NCBI RefSeq assembly: GCF_020991475.1
Contig: NZ_JAJMPA010000001.1
Coordinates: 1,550,001-1,614,000, forward strand
From: Pedobacter sp. MC2016-14
GTDB taxonomy: Bacteria; Bacteroidota; Bacteroidia; Sphingobacteriales; Sphingobacteriaceae
Direction: 5' to 3'
Length of the DNA: 64,000 bases
The notes beneath the pieces were generated by a model that saw only the letters and a list, made by a program, of their open reading frames with translations, did not search any database and was not told where the DNA came from. Of the stretch, positions 1 through 8,881 are shown in pieces. The position numbers and the translations under genes were made by a program. Each line of letters begins with the position of its first letter. Position 1 is the first letter of the stretch.

Positions 1-130
1 TTATCTGCTGTGTGTCTCCAATCAAGACCAGATGTTCCTTTGGAGACAGCAATTGATGAGCAGCTATTGCTCCCAAAACATTGGCTTTGGGAGCATAGTC
101 TCCGCCCATTATATCGAGACCTATTTTCAT
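1..130 (-). CDS. plsX: Phosphate acyltransferase PlsX, N-terminal fragment
   Basis: The last 43 codons before the window edge read MKIGLDIMGGDYAPKANVLG and onward, the characteristic N-terminus of PlsX, the soluble enzyme that turns acyl-ACP into acyl-phosphate for phospholipid synthesis. The ATG lies at 128-130 on the minus strand and the rest of the gene is beyond position 1. It follows rpmF by about 98 bp in the same direction; the DUF177-rpmF-plsX order is conserved in many bacteria. Identity is clear from the GGDxAP motif, but only the first ~12% of the protein is visible. Confidence 0.93.
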   Translation of the reverse strand, partial: MKIGLDIMGGDYAPKANVLGAIAAHQLLSPKEHLVLIGDTQQI

Positions 131-228
131 AGTAAAAAATCAGTTTGTGTAATGAAACATTAATGCCCTGTTTTCAGTTGTCTAAGATAATCCTAAACAG
201 ACCTGAACACAAACTATTTTTTAGAAAA

Positions 229-420
229 TTAACCTATCGAAGTGTTTTCAATAACCAGTTTACCGTTGTAGTAAAGGTTACCATCAACGTTATAAGCATG
301 GTGAGGTGTGTGTATTGCACCTGTAGTTTGACAAGTAGCTAAAGAAGGAGCTATAGCTTTATAGTGGGTTCTTCTTTTATCTCTTCTGCTTTTAGAGATC
401 TTGCGTTTTGGATGTGCCAT
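229..420 (-). CDS. rpmF: 50S ribosomal protein L32
   Basis: A 63-aa basic protein starting [19 protein letters not shown], the universal L32 start. The C-terminal half carries one cysteine where zinc-binding forms have paired CxxC motifs, so this is the zinc-independent form seen in Bacteroidota. It begins 18 bp after the stop of the DUF177 gene and precedes plsX, so co-transcription with both is likely. Length and start are standard. Confidence 0.97.
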   Translation of the reverse strand: MAHPKRKISKSRRDKRRTHYKAIAPSLATCQTTGAIHTPHHAYNVDGNLYYNGKLVIENTSIG

Positions 421-438
421 TGCTGATTTGTTTTAGTA

Positions 439-978
439 TTATTTTAATTTTTTTAGAGCTGCCCAACGCGGGTCCTCCGTTATTTGTTCTTCGTTATTAT
501 GTTGTGTTTCGCCAGAAAGGTTTTCCAACCGTTCTACCATTTCTGTATCACATTTTGATCCTTCTACACCGGTTTCTTCGCAGAATTTAACATAAGGGAC
601 CGATACATTGATCATCTCATATAAAATCTCCGATATGTCCACTTCGCTCTCTTTTCTGTCCAGCATAATGATCTCCAGATCGTCGCTTTCCAGTCCATCT
701 TCGGTAAATTTTACAATTTGCCTTTCGCTGATGTCCAATGGTGCAGTAAATTCTGATAAACATTTATCGCAATCTAATTTTACTGTACCCATAATGTGGA
801 TTTGTAAAATCAACATCGTTTCTTGTTTGTCTAGCTCTACCGTTGCTTTTAAAACTCCTTCTTTTACCAAAGAGTACTCAAAAGCATCAAAAAAGCTGTT
901 ATCAATGTCAAACTCGAATTGATGTTTGCCAATTTTTAAGCCTGTAAAGGGGATTGAAAATTGTTTTAGCGGTTTCAA
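439..978 (-). CDS. DUF177 (YceD) protein, 23S rRNA accumulation factor family
   Basis: DUF177/YceD family protein, known in other bacteria for supporting 23S rRNA accumulation and nearly always encoded directly before rpmF, as here. The CDKC pair in the middle and a later CxxxxxxxKC are visible, together with the acidic C-terminal stretch. No ATG fits: the frame opens with TTG at 1002, and a second TTG at 978 begins LKPLKQFSIPF, which matches the usual family start. I prefer 978 (about 179 aa); 1002 would add eight residues. It is probably in one operon with pdxA upstream (86 bp gap with this start) and rpmF downstream. Confidence 0.85.
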   Translation of the reverse strand: MKPLKQFSIPFTGLKIGKHQFEFDIDNSFFDAFEYSLVKEGVLKATVELDKQETMLILQIHIMGTVKLDCDKCLSEFTAPLDISERQIVKFTEDGLESDDLEIIMLDRKESEVDISEILYEMINVSVPYVKFCEETGVEGSKCDTEMVERLENLSGETQHNNEEQITEDPRWAALKKLK

Positions 979-1064
979 TTGTAACAAAATTTTAGCCCGC
1001 AAATGTATGAATAATATTTATTCGATGCAAATAGAAGCTGAAATAATTCTGCGTTAGCTTCCAA

Positions 1065-2144
1065 TTAATTAGCGTCATCTTTTAAATCAAATGCCGTCTC
1101 TACCAGTTTTCCTCCGCCACGCAACTGGTTGCGCAGCAGCTCTTCCTGTTCCCTTCTGCTTTTTATGATGTGTAAAGCAGCAAAAAGGGCTTCTATAAAG
1201 GAGGTAGGACTAGCCAGGTTTTTTCCGGCAATGTCGTAGCCTGTTCCATGATCAGGAGAGGTACGTACAAATTTCAAACCCGCGGTGTAGTTAACACCGG
1301 TATTAAAAGCCATCGTCTTAAATGGAATCAATCCCTGGTCGTGGTACATCGCTAATACAGCGTCAAATTGTTTGTAACTTCCTTTGCCAAAAAAACCATC
1401 CGCAGAGTAAGGGCCAAAGCAGATCACGCCTTTGTCAAAAGCTTGCTGTATTGCGGGCATAATAATCTCTTCTTCTTCCTTTCCTAAAAGACCATTGTCA
1501 CCAGCATGAGGGTTTAATCCCAATACCGCAATTTTAGGTTTTTCAATCCAAAAATCTTTTTTTAGGCTCTGGTTAATGAGCATCAATTTGTTAACAATTT
1601 TTTCTTTAGTGATGCTTGCTGCAATGTCTTTTACTGGTATATGCGCGGTAACTACACCTATGCGGAGGTTTTCGCTAATTAAAAACATCAATACATCATT
1701 ACTGCCACTTTTTTCTTGCAGGTATTCCGTGTGTCCTGGAAATTTGAAGGTGTCAGATTGTATATTGTGCTTGTTAATTGGTGCGGTAACTAGTGCATCA
1801 ATTTCTCCGCTTACTAAATCGGCTGTTGCTTTTTCCAGCGAAAGCAGTGCGTATTTGCCACCTGTTTCATTTATCGCGCCCAAATCAATTTTTACATCTT
1901 CTTCCCAGCAATTGATCATGTTGGCTTTCTTAGGATTGGCCAGGCTTGCGGAATTGATTACATTAAATGTAAAATCACCCATGCCCAATGCTTTTCTGTG
2001 GTAAGAAGCTATTTTAGTATGTCCGTATACAATTGGCGTGAAGTGTTCATAAATGCTTTCTTCAGACAATGCTTTGAGGATTACCTCCAGGCCAATGCCG
2101 TTAATGTCGCCTACGCTGATGCCAATTTTTATCTTATTGCTCAT
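1065..2144 (-). CDS. pdxA: 4-hydroxythreonine-4-phosphate dehydrogenase PdxA
   Basis: 359-aa NAD-dependent dehydrogenase of DXP-dependent pyridoxal 5'-phosphate synthesis; its product is condensed with DXP by PdxJ, whose gene lies at 33681-34400. Family motifs are intact: GDINGIG near residue 12, and metal-binding histidines in FPGHTEYL (H138), LNPHAGDNG (H213) and AMYHDQGLIPFK (H268). Length is slightly above the E. coli enzyme. It is first in a minus-strand run with DUF177, rpmF and plsX; linkage of pdxA to this lipid/ribosome cluster is common in Bacteroidota. Confidence 0.97.
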   Translation of the reverse strand: MSNKIKIGISVGDINGIGLEVILKALSEESIYEHFTPIVYGHTKIASYHRKALGMGDFTFNVINSASLANPKKANMINCWEEDVKIDLGAINETGGKYALLSLEKATADLVSGEIDALVTAPINKHNIQSDTFKFPGHTEYLQEKSGSNDVLMFLISENLRIGVVTAHIPVKDIAASITKEKIVNKLMLINQSLKKDFWIEKPKIAVLGLNPHAGDNGLLGKEEEEIIMPAIQQAFDKGVICFGPYSADGFFGKGSYKQFDAVLAMYHDQGLIPFKTMAFNTGVNYTAGLKFVRTSPDHGTGYDIAGKNLASPTSFIEALFAALHIIKSRREQEELLRNQLRGGGKLVETAFDLKDDAN

Positions 2145-2424
2145 GCTTCATGTAAAATTTGGTGCAAATTACAGAAATTCCCGGCAAATGCTGAGCACAA
2201 GTTTTAGTTTTGCGGTATTGACGTTTTATGGAAGGCTGCAAGGAACTGCGTGAGGAGTTGTCAAAAGAAAGGTAAGGGTAAGCAACTATAGTTATCTAAA
2301 ATGGAGTGAAACTTAAAAATGTCGTATACTAATTTAGCTCAACACCAGTCCTGAAATTACTTGATGCCTAGCGTCATCCTAAATCGAGCTTGCTTTATTT
2401 CGAAAAGGACTGTAGGATAAGTAG

Positions 2425-2694
2425 AATAATACCCACCAGGGCTTAAAAGCATTCTTTAGTAATTACGATTTAAATGAGAGTCAACAATTTCTTTGGAAGT
2501 TGATGAAGTTGGCTTCAATTAGCGGGAAGGTTGGTCTATCTAGCAAGGAACATATGGATATGTTTAGGTTTTATGAAGATTTACATCAACTGGTATTGGC
2601 TACGAGTATTCTGCACAATGATCAGGATTAGCTTCAATTACTATCCCAAAAGATACAACAGCATCCAATCTTTAGTCTCGATGATAACTTCTAA
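2425..2694 (+). pseudogene. Decayed gene remnant with in-frame amber stop
   Basis: The frame from 2425 reads as a plausible soluble helical protein (segments AFFSNYDLNESQQFLWKL and FYEDLHQLVLATSILH) until TAG at 2629-2631, then continues in the same frame with LQLLSQKIQQHP to TAA at 2692-2694. A stop (TAG at 2422-2424) immediately precedes the frame and no start codon is evident. I do not recognise the family. The call as a pseudogene rests on coherent composition across the internal stop. Confidence 0.45.
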
Positions 2695-2745
2695 CCGATT
2701 CCGTTATAACGATAATGTGGTAATCCATGTTTTCGGGCTGCCTCC

Positions 2746-2876
2746 GGCATGCGTATATACCATCAAGCAATCACATTCAGGTTACCTACGAGTCATCTTA
2801 AGGGTTGAAAGGCTTTTAAGCTTTTCAATCCCGAAGTTGATTCGAGTTAAGAGTTAAGTTGGTATATACGCATGCC
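2746..2876. repeat. 17-bp perfect inverted repeat enclosing a smaller hairpin
   Basis: GGCATGCGTATATACCA at 2746-2762 is repeated as its exact reverse complement at 2860-2876. The 97 bp between them contain a second, imperfect hairpin with arms TTGAAAGGC and GCTTTTCAA around TTTTAA. The structure resembles a small non-autonomous mobile element or REP-like sequence. No target-site duplication was recognised, so this remains unclassified. Confidence 0.55.
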
Positions 2877-3186
2877 AGACGCATGTAAGAAGCAGTATAT
2901 TGACCAAATGGGTAGTTGGGAGTGCACAGTAATTTTAGGAGGGTTATAACCTCCCGGCAACTTGCATTTTATTCACAAATTAAATTATTTTAAAATTATA
3001 GGACGTTTATTATTTGGATCATATGGGCCAGTTATTGGTCTGGTAGGGGAATAGATATCGTAACGTTTTGGCTATAATTCAAAGGATGCCGATTGACTTA
3101 ACTACTTTTAAGTAATCTAAATTTTTCACTATGCCTTTACCCGCTCTATTATCCAAAGGAAATTTTATCAATTATCTATTGAGTAA

Positions 3187-3297
3187 CATAGGCGAATTTT
3201 AGATGAGCAAAGAGAACGTTTTGAACGCTACCCTAATGTCTATTCTAGCGAATTATACCTGTATAGATTAAAGTATTTCACCATTATAAACAATTAA
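3187..3297 (+). pseudogene. Second decayed coding remnant
   Basis: 36 codons beginning HRRILDEQRERFERYP and ending YLYRLKYFTIINN before TAA at 3295-3297. A few coherent residues (KFYQLSIE) precede the TAA at 3184-3186 in the same frame. The charged, helix-prone composition looks like former coding sequence, but there is no start codon and no recognisable family. Confidence 0.35.
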
Positions 3298-3342
3298 ATT
3301 CCGGCAGATACTGAAAAGCCTGTTAGGTTCAAATCAAAATGT

Positions 3343-4857
3343 ATGAATAAAATAGTACGTATAAATCTTTTTTGCATGTTCAGTTTTTTGTTCTTCATTG
3401 AACAGTCTGTTGGTCAGTCATTAAATATACCTGGTATTAAAGCCGGCACCGCCAAAATAACCGGACGTTTAATAATGTCGAATGATAGCAACAAGGATAG
3501 TAATTTTGTAGATATTGCTGTTTCCTATCCGATTTCCGGAGAGCGCGCTAAATATAAAACCAGGGTTGATGAATCTGGGGAGTTCTCTATTGATACTGAT
3601 GTTGAAACAGATATTTCACTGGTTGGCTTAAACACAAGTTTAAATCCAGAGAAGGTCTTGTATGTTAAATTGATAAGTGGTGGTGTTACACATATTGAGA
3701 TTGCTTATAATTCCAGTTTCGATATTGAAAATATAGACGTTAGGCCTGCAATGAATAAAAATGACATGAGCCTGGGCGTGGAGGCCATTGGGAAAGTTAT
3801 TGAACATAGGCCAAACAGGTTGCCTAAACCACTGTATGACAAAAGCCCGGATGAATTTCTAAATCATGCTAAATTTGTTGTATCTGAAAGATTAGCTATT
3901 TTAAATCATGATACCCTACTCTCAAAAGAATTTAAAGTAATGCTGTCTAAAGATTTTCATTTATTCATGTACGTAGGACATGTATTTGATTATGAAGGTG
4001 CGATGATGCTCAATTATAGGAACACAAATGCCGATAAAGATAAAAAGCCCGATTTTCATAAAATTGACAGATCTTACTACCGGTTTTTGAAAGATTTTAA
4101 CCTTAATGATCCAGAATATTTGCTTTGTTTTGCGTTACCAGAGTTTCAAAAAGGAATTCTTCAAAATGAAATATTGGGGATTCCTGTAATCGGGGACAGC
4201 GATATTCCCACGTGGTTAGCCGGGGTGAAAGTTGTTTTGTCTGATTTGGTTGGATTTGACAAGGGACCATACTATGATATTTTAGCGGCTAATGCCTATG
4301 GTAGACAGCTAAACGAAGAAGTAAGACCACTCAGCGAAAAGCAAAAAAAGAACATCGAAAATTATTGGGGAAAAGGAGAAATTGCAAAAATACTATTTCG
4401 AAAAAACCAAAAAGTTATTGAATTAAACAAGTTCAAATCACCTGCTGTTGTAAATGACATCTCAACGGTATCGAATGATAAAATTATAGAAACAATTCTT
4501 TCTAAACATAAGGGCAAGGTTGTTTTTATCGACCTTTGGGCAACATGGTGTGCACCTTGCCTGGATGCCATGCAACAATTCAGAAGTGTAAAAAATGAGC
4601 TGAGTAATCAGGATATTGCATTTGTGTACTTAACAAATGGCTCCTCTCCCCGTAAGTTATGGGAGGAAAAAATTAAAGGAATAGGAGATGAACACTATTA
4701 TCTGACAAACCCTCAATGGGAATACATCATGAACCATTTTGAACTTGAATATATTCCCTCTTATCTATTGTATGATACAAAAGGTGTGCTGATCAATAAA
4801 TTTTCGGCCTTTCCAGGAAATGAACAAGTGAAAGACATGATTAAAGGGCTGTTGTAA
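3343..4857 (+). CDS. Secreted TlpA-family thioredoxin-like protein
   Basis: 504-aa protein with an N-terminal signal peptide (hydrophobic stretch ending near SVGQS) and a C-terminal thioredoxin fold carrying W-C-A-P-C at residues 402-406, inside the typical DLWATWCAPC context. Such Bacteroidota TlpA/ResA-like proteins act in the cell envelope in disulfide reduction or cytochrome/stress functions. The ~350-residue N-terminal part, with a DUF4369-like beta region and a helical middle, is typical of these long forms but has no assigned role. The gene stands alone downstream of the degenerate region, with codon use visibly more AT-rich than the pdxA cluster. Confidence 0.85.
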   Translation: MNKIVRINLFCMFSFLFFIEQSVGQSLNIPGIKAGTAKITGRLIMSNDSNKDSNFVDIAVSYPISGERAKYKTRVDESGEFSIDTDVETDISLVGLNTSLNPEKVLYVKLISGGVTHIEIAYNSSFDIENIDVRPAMNKNDMSLGVEAIGKVIEHRPNRLPKPLYDKSPDEFLNHAKFVVSERLAILNHDTLLSKEFKVMLSKDFHLFMYVGHVFDYEGAMMLNYRNTNADKDKKPDFHKIDRSYYRFLKDFNLNDPEYLLCFALPEFQKGILQNEILGIPVIGDSDIPTWLAGVKVVLSDLVGFDKGPYYDILAANAYGRQLNEEVRPLSEKQKKNIENYWGKGEIAKILFRKNQKVIELNKFKSPAVVNDISTVSNDKIIETILSKHKGKVVFIDLWATWCAPCLDAMQQFRSVKNELSNQDIAFVYLTNGSSPRKLWEEKIKGIGDEHYYLTNPQWEYIMNHFELEYIPSYLLYDTKGVLINKFSAFPGNEQVKDMIKGLL

Positions 4858-5043
4858 TGAACAAACTTTTTCAACGCTCAATCGTTACAAAATTCTCATA
4901 TTATAAGCAACCTGATCACTTTTATGGAGGCCAAGTCTGTAATATAGGTAAGTGCTCAGTAATAAATGGTGTTAGTTTTGCTGATCGAGATGGGTAGATT
5001 TCGATCCGATTCAAAATAACAAGTAGTATAAAATTTAACTGGC

Positions 5044-6681
5044 TTAATCTTCCTGTACGTGTTTCCGGGAGATCTTTAGCTTTTTAAGTTTAGAATTTAA
5101 TGTGGTTGCAGGTACACCCAGTACTTTAGCCGCGCCCATTGGTCCGGAAATTTTGCCATCGCATTGTTTCAGTACCGCCAGTATATGGTCACGCTCGTTT
5201 TCAGCAATGGTTTTTATAATTGTAGACGCTTCGCCGTAGGTCATTCTTTTTCCGGCAACAGGCAATTCTATCTCTTTAATTACCTCGCCCTTTGTAAGCA
5301 ATATGGTTCTTTCTATAACGTGTTCCAGTTCTCTGATGTTTCCGGGCCAGTCATAAGCCTGCAGTGTTTTGACCGCTGCTTTTGAAAGTCGCTTTGGTTT
5401 TTTTGCCGTTTTTTTGGCTTCCCTTAGCAAAAAATGACAGGCCAGTTGTTCAATGTCCTCCCTGCGGTCTCTAAGCGCAGGAAGTTGGATCGGGAAAACA
5501 TTTAGCCGGTAAAAAAGATCACTTCTAAAGGTGCCCGCCTGCACATCTTGATAAAGATTCCGGTTGGTGGCAGCAATTATTCTAATGTTGATCTTAATGA
5601 CCTGCGACCCACCTACACGCTCAATTTCTTTTTCCTGTATTGCGCGGAGTAACTTAGCTTGCAGTTCCAGTGGTAGTTCTCCAATCTCGTCCAAAAACAA
5701 AGTGCCGTTGTTGGCCAGTTCAAACTTACCTATTCTTCGCGCAATGGCCCCGGTAAAACTTCCTTTTTCATGACCAAATAATTCGCTTTCTGCAAGGCTT
5801 GGCGGAAGTGCTGCACAATTTAGCTTAATCATCAGTTTGTCTTTCCTGGATGAGGCATTGTGAATTGCCCTTGCAATGAGTTCCTTACCAGTGCCCGTTT
5901 CGCCAAGGATGAGCACAGTACTGTCTGATGGGGCCACCTGCTCTATGGAGCGATAAACCATCTGCACCAGGGGACTATTACCAACAATTTCATCGTAGTT
6001 ATAGGTAATGGCAATCTGCTCTTTAAGATATGACCTTTCCTCTTCAAGTTGTTGCTTGTAGATATTGATTTCTGCCAATTGCTGCTCTATTTTTTCATTG
6101 GCCCTGATGTTGGCCACAGCAACAGAAATTTGCATAGATATGGTTTTTAACAGCTCGAAATAACTATTGGCAATTGAATTTTCTACTTTACAATAGAGGT
6201 AAAAGAAACCTACACATTTACCCTGATCAACTATAGGTAAGCCAATCATCTCTTTAATACCCATATTGTGCCAGAAGCCGATCCACACGGGGGCATCCGG
6301 CCATTTTACTACCTCATCCAAATAAAAAACAATAGGATCTGTTGCGCCAATCATGGCATGGCAGAGGCCATCTTCTAAAGAATATTTAGCCGTAGAAACC
6401 GGAGCTATACCTTCGTTTTTCTGAAAACTTTCCTTCTCATTGTATAAAAATGCACTGTGCGTAGTTTGGTCGTCATTGATCAGGCAAATTACAAAATCTT
6501 CGAACAGAAAAAGTTGCTTTAGTTGCTGGTCTATTACATCAAACAGGTCTGCCTTGTTTCTGGTGGTGGCAATTGAACTGCTCAGTTTAAATAATATCGC
6601 ATTCTCTCTGCTTGTTTTCTCTATTTGCGCTTTCGCAGCCTCTAAAGCATCCTCTAGTTTTAACACAGATGGTTCTTTCAT
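5044..6681 (-). CDS. Sigma-54-dependent activator with N-terminal GAF domain
   Basis: About 545 aa: an N-terminal coiled segment and GAF sensor domain (roughly residues 25-190), a coiled-coil linker, an AAA+ domain (Walker A GETGTGKE, sigma-54 contact loop GSFTGA, Walker [13 protein letters not shown]) and a C-terminal Fis-type helix-turn-helix ([16 protein letters not shown]). It should activate RpoN-dependent promoters on sensing a small ligand. The frame extends upstream to 6870 but those 63 codons are hydrophobic and unlike the family; I place the start at ATG 6681 ([14 protein letters not shown]). It is divergent from the 6836-14138 operon and is its likely regulator. Confidence 0.92.
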   Translation of the reverse strand: MKEPSVLKLEDALEAAKAQIEKTSRENAILFKLSSSIATTRNKADLFDVIDQQLKQLFLFEDFVICLINDDQTTHSAFLYNEKESFQKNEGIAPVSTAKYSLEDGLCHAMIGATDPIVFYLDEVVKWPDAPVWIGFWHNMGIKEMIGLPIVDQGKCVGFFYLYCKVENSIANSYFELLKTISMQISVAVANIRANEKIEQQLAEINIYKQQLEEERSYLKEQIAITYNYDEIVGNSPLVQMVYRSIEQVAPSDSTVLILGETGTGKELIARAIHNASSRKDKLMIKLNCAALPPSLAESELFGHEKGSFTGAIARRIGKFELANNGTLFLDEIGELPLELQAKLLRAIQEKEIERVGGSQVIKINIRIIAATNRNLYQDVQAGTFRSDLFYRLNVFPIQLPALRDRREDIEQLACHFLLREAKKTAKKPKRLSKAAVKTLQAYDWPGNIRELEHVIERTILLTKGEVIKEIELPVAGKRMTYGEASTIIKTIAENERDHILAVLKQCDGKISGPMGAAKVLGVPATTLNSKLKKLKISRKHVQED

Positions 6682-6692
6682 ATCGCGAAGAT

Positions 6693-6730
6693 ATGACGAT
6701 TTATCATTAATGCTATCGTTAAATGACGAT
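6693..6730. promoter_or_regulatory. Possible activator-binding sites (two ATGACGAT repeats)
   Basis: ATGACGAT occurs at 6693-6700 and again at 6723-6730, exactly 30 bp apart, about three helical turns. The second copy forms a palindrome with ATCGT at 6715-6719 (ATCGT-N6-ACGAT). They sit between the divergent sigma-54 activator and the operon beginning at 6836, where an enhancer-binding protein would bind. I could not identify a convincing -24/-12 (GG-N10-GC) element, so the link is inferred. Confidence 0.4.
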
Positions 6731-6835
6731 ATATAGTAATTAAAAAGCACTTTTATATGTTGTAAATAGCTAAGCTGTAGGTTGATAAGGTATTGGTATG
6801 CTTGTTGGTTAAGCCGCGGTATAAAAAATAAATTT

Positions 6836-7468
6836 ATGAAACCATCAACAAATCTTTTGTCTCCAGACAACCATGCCTTAGTGCTAATTGACTTTGAAGG
6901 TCAGATGGCCTTTGCTACCAAGAGTATTTCTATAACAGAATTGCGTACCAACGTTGCCATCATAGCCGGAGGCTCCAGGATTTTCAACATTCCTACTATT
7001 GTAACTACTGTTGCGGAAGATTCGTTTGCAGGTCCGGTTTTTTCGGAAATTGAAGAGTTTTATCCACAGGCAACTTCTGGATACCTGGACCGTACAACTA
7101 TGAATACCTGGGAAGATGAACCCGCCTATAAAGCCATTACCGGAACTGGTAAGAAAAAATTGGTGCTTGCTGGTTTGTGGACAGGGGTGTGTATTGTTGG
7201 CCCTGCATTATCTGCCATGGAAGAAGGATACGACGTATTTGTAATTACGGATGCTTGTGGTGATGTAAGTACTGAGGCACATGAGCGGGCCGTGCAAAGA
7301 ATGGTACATGCTGGTGTTAAGCCTATTACAGCCGTACAATATGTGTTAGAATTGCAAAGAGACTGGGCTAGAACAGAGACTTATGTTGCGGTAACCGACC
7401 TGATGAAGAAATATGGTGCAGGTTATGGCCTGGGCATACAATATGCGCATAAAATGGTTAAGCACTAA
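6836..7468 (+). CDS. Isochorismatase-family cysteine hydrolase (YcaC-like)
   Basis: About 210-aa member of the isochorismatase-like superfamily. The catalytic aspartate lies in [12 protein letters not shown] and the nucleophilic cysteine in [20 protein letters not shown], followed by [14 protein letters not shown], the pattern of YcaC-type amidases. Substrates of this subgroup are mostly unknown. I use ATG 6836 (MKPSTNLL) rather than an in-frame ATG at 6782 whose extra residues do not fit the family. First gene of a tightly packed plus-strand operon, divergent from a sigma-54 activator. Confidence 0.92.
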   Translation: MKPSTNLLSPDNHALVLIDFEGQMAFATKSISITELRTNVAIIAGGSRIFNIPTIVTTVAEDSFAGPVFSEIEEFYPQATSGYLDRTTMNTWEDEPAYKAITGTGKKKLVLAGLWTGVCIVGPALSAMEEGYDVFVITDACGDVSTEAHERAVQRMVHAGVKPITAVQYVLELQRDWARTETYVAVTDLMKKYGAGYGLGIQYAHKMVKH

Positions 7469-7484
7469 GTTTCGGCTCAGCAGG

Positions 7485-8864
7485 ATGAAATTGAGGTACA
7501 ATCTTTTTATGTTGATCGTAGTGCTGCTGTCTGGCTTTTTTCATGAAGATCTTGCAGCGCAAAGCATCAGACTGATGCGTTATGATGAAGACTACAGCAA
7601 ACTTAAAGATGCTGACAGTACATTTTATAACCGCCTTAAGTATATCCCAATTTCATCTGACCGCGAATTTTACCTTAGCCTGGGCGGAGAACTCCGGTAT
7701 GAATATGGGCTTAAGGTAAACGAAGACTGGATTAAGGACCAGGGCTTTAATTCTTCATTTCTACAAAGATATGCGGTCTATGCCGATCTCCATACTGGAG
7801 ATCGGCTACGGTTTTTTGCACAGCTCAATAGTGCCCTTGAGAATGGAAGTAAATACGGTGCCGCGCCTGTAGACGAAGATCAGCTAGTTGTTCAGAATCT
7901 TTTTGCAGAGTTTAACTTGTTAAAGACCGGGGCCAAAAGCCTTTCTATTAGGTTAGGCCGCCAGGAAATGAACTATGGCTCTGGTCGCCTGATTTCTGTG
8001 AGAGAGGGAACTACCACCAGGCAATATTTTACAGGTGCCAAGCTGATGTACAGTTTGCCAAAATTTACCCTGGATGCTTTTGTGATGGAAGCAGATGAAG
8101 TAAACCCAGGTGTTTTTGACAATAAGGGTTCAGGGCAGGCCAACCTATGGGGGCTTTATAGCAATATCATTATAGAAAGGGCTGGTAATTTTGATGTTTA
8201 CTATCTTGGTATAAAGCGGGACCATGCGCAATTTGAAGAAGGGATAGCAAGAGAGTTGAGGCATACTGTTGCCGCACGCTATTGGAAAAATGGGGGAGGT
8301 TTTATCTACAACCTGGAAGCTGCTTATCAGTTTGGTGCATTTGGTGCAGGGAGTATTAGTGCCTGGACCGGGGCAATAGATCTGGGTTATACTTTTGAAC
8401 AGCTTAAGTTTAAACCCTCCCTTAATTTGAGAAACGACTATATCTCTGGCGATAGAAGTGCAGGAGATGGTAAACTGCAAACTTTCAATCCGCTTTATCC
8501 AAAAGGCGGATATTTCGGTTTTAACCCCTTAATTGGTCCAGCTAATTTAGTTGACCTGCATCCCTACCTGGTATTGAGTATGACAGAAAAATTATCCTTG
8601 CAGGCAGATGTTGTCTTTAACTGGAGGTATTCAGCTGGCGATGGGATTTACCGCCCAAGTGGCAACTTTAATACTGCAGGGACTGCATCAGCTCATCGCT
8701 ATATTGGTACAACCTACCTGCTCAGTGCCGATTACAGGTTTACCCCATTGCTGTCTTTTAGCTGTGGTGGGCAATACTTTAAAACAGCTGCCTTTATCCG
8801 CGATATCGTTGGCCAGACGTCGGATTCAAGGTTCTTTAACGCTCAAATCTCATTCAAATTTTAA
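7485..8864 (+). CDS. Alginate-export-type outer-membrane beta-barrel porin
   Basis: 459-aa protein with a signal peptide (MKLRYNLFMLIVVLLSGFF, cleavage near AAQS) followed by alternating aromatic beta strands, ending in ...AQISFKF with the terminal phenylalanine typical of outer-membrane barrels. The early motif with LRYEYG and LQRYAVYADLHTGDRLRFFAQL fits the alginate export (AlgE-like) family. Despite the name, these porins pass diverse solutes; here the neighbours suggest uptake of the substrate of the hydrolases. ATG 7485 is chosen because it starts the signal peptide, 16 bp after the previous stop. Confidence 0.88.
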   Translation: MKLRYNLFMLIVVLLSGFFHEDLAAQSIRLMRYDEDYSKLKDADSTFYNRLKYIPISSDREFYLSLGGELRYEYGLKVNEDWIKDQGFNSSFLQRYAVYADLHTGDRLRFFAQLNSALENGSKYGAAPVDEDQLVVQNLFAEFNLLKTGAKSLSIRLGRQEMNYGSGRLISVREGTTTRQYFTGAKLMYSLPKFTLDAFVMEADEVNPGVFDNKGSGQANLWGLYSNIIIERAGNFDVYYLGIKRDHAQFEEGIARELRHTVAARYWKNGGGFIYNLEAAYQFGAFGAGSISAWTGAIDLGYTFEQLKFKPSLNLRNDYISGDRSAGDGKLQTFNPLYPKGGYFGFNPLIGPANLVDLHPYLVLSMTEKLSLQADVVFNWRYSAGDGIYRPSGNFNTAGTASAHRYIGTTYLLSADYRFTPLLSFSCGGQYFKTAAFIRDIVGQTSDSRFFNAQISFKF

Positions 8865-8881
8865 CATTAAAAGAAATAAAC

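Larger units (their letters stand above)
2145..3342. other. Gene-free 1.2 kb with decayed coding remnants
   Basis: No intact gene is convincing here. Two stretches have protein-like codon use but are broken by stops (2425-2694 and 3187-3297), and a 17-bp perfect inverted repeat sits at 2746-2876. I found no complete transposase. The pattern suits a site where inserted or redundant genes have been eroding. Confidence 0.6.

Noticed and set aside
2531..2857. 108-aa plus-strand ORF
   Set aside because: It runs across the inverted repeat and is in a different frame from the protein-like remnant at 2425-2694.
6682..6835. Sigma-54 -24/-12 promoter for the operon
   Set aside because: Several GG and GC dinucleotides occur, but none have the GG-N10-GC spacing in a convincing context.
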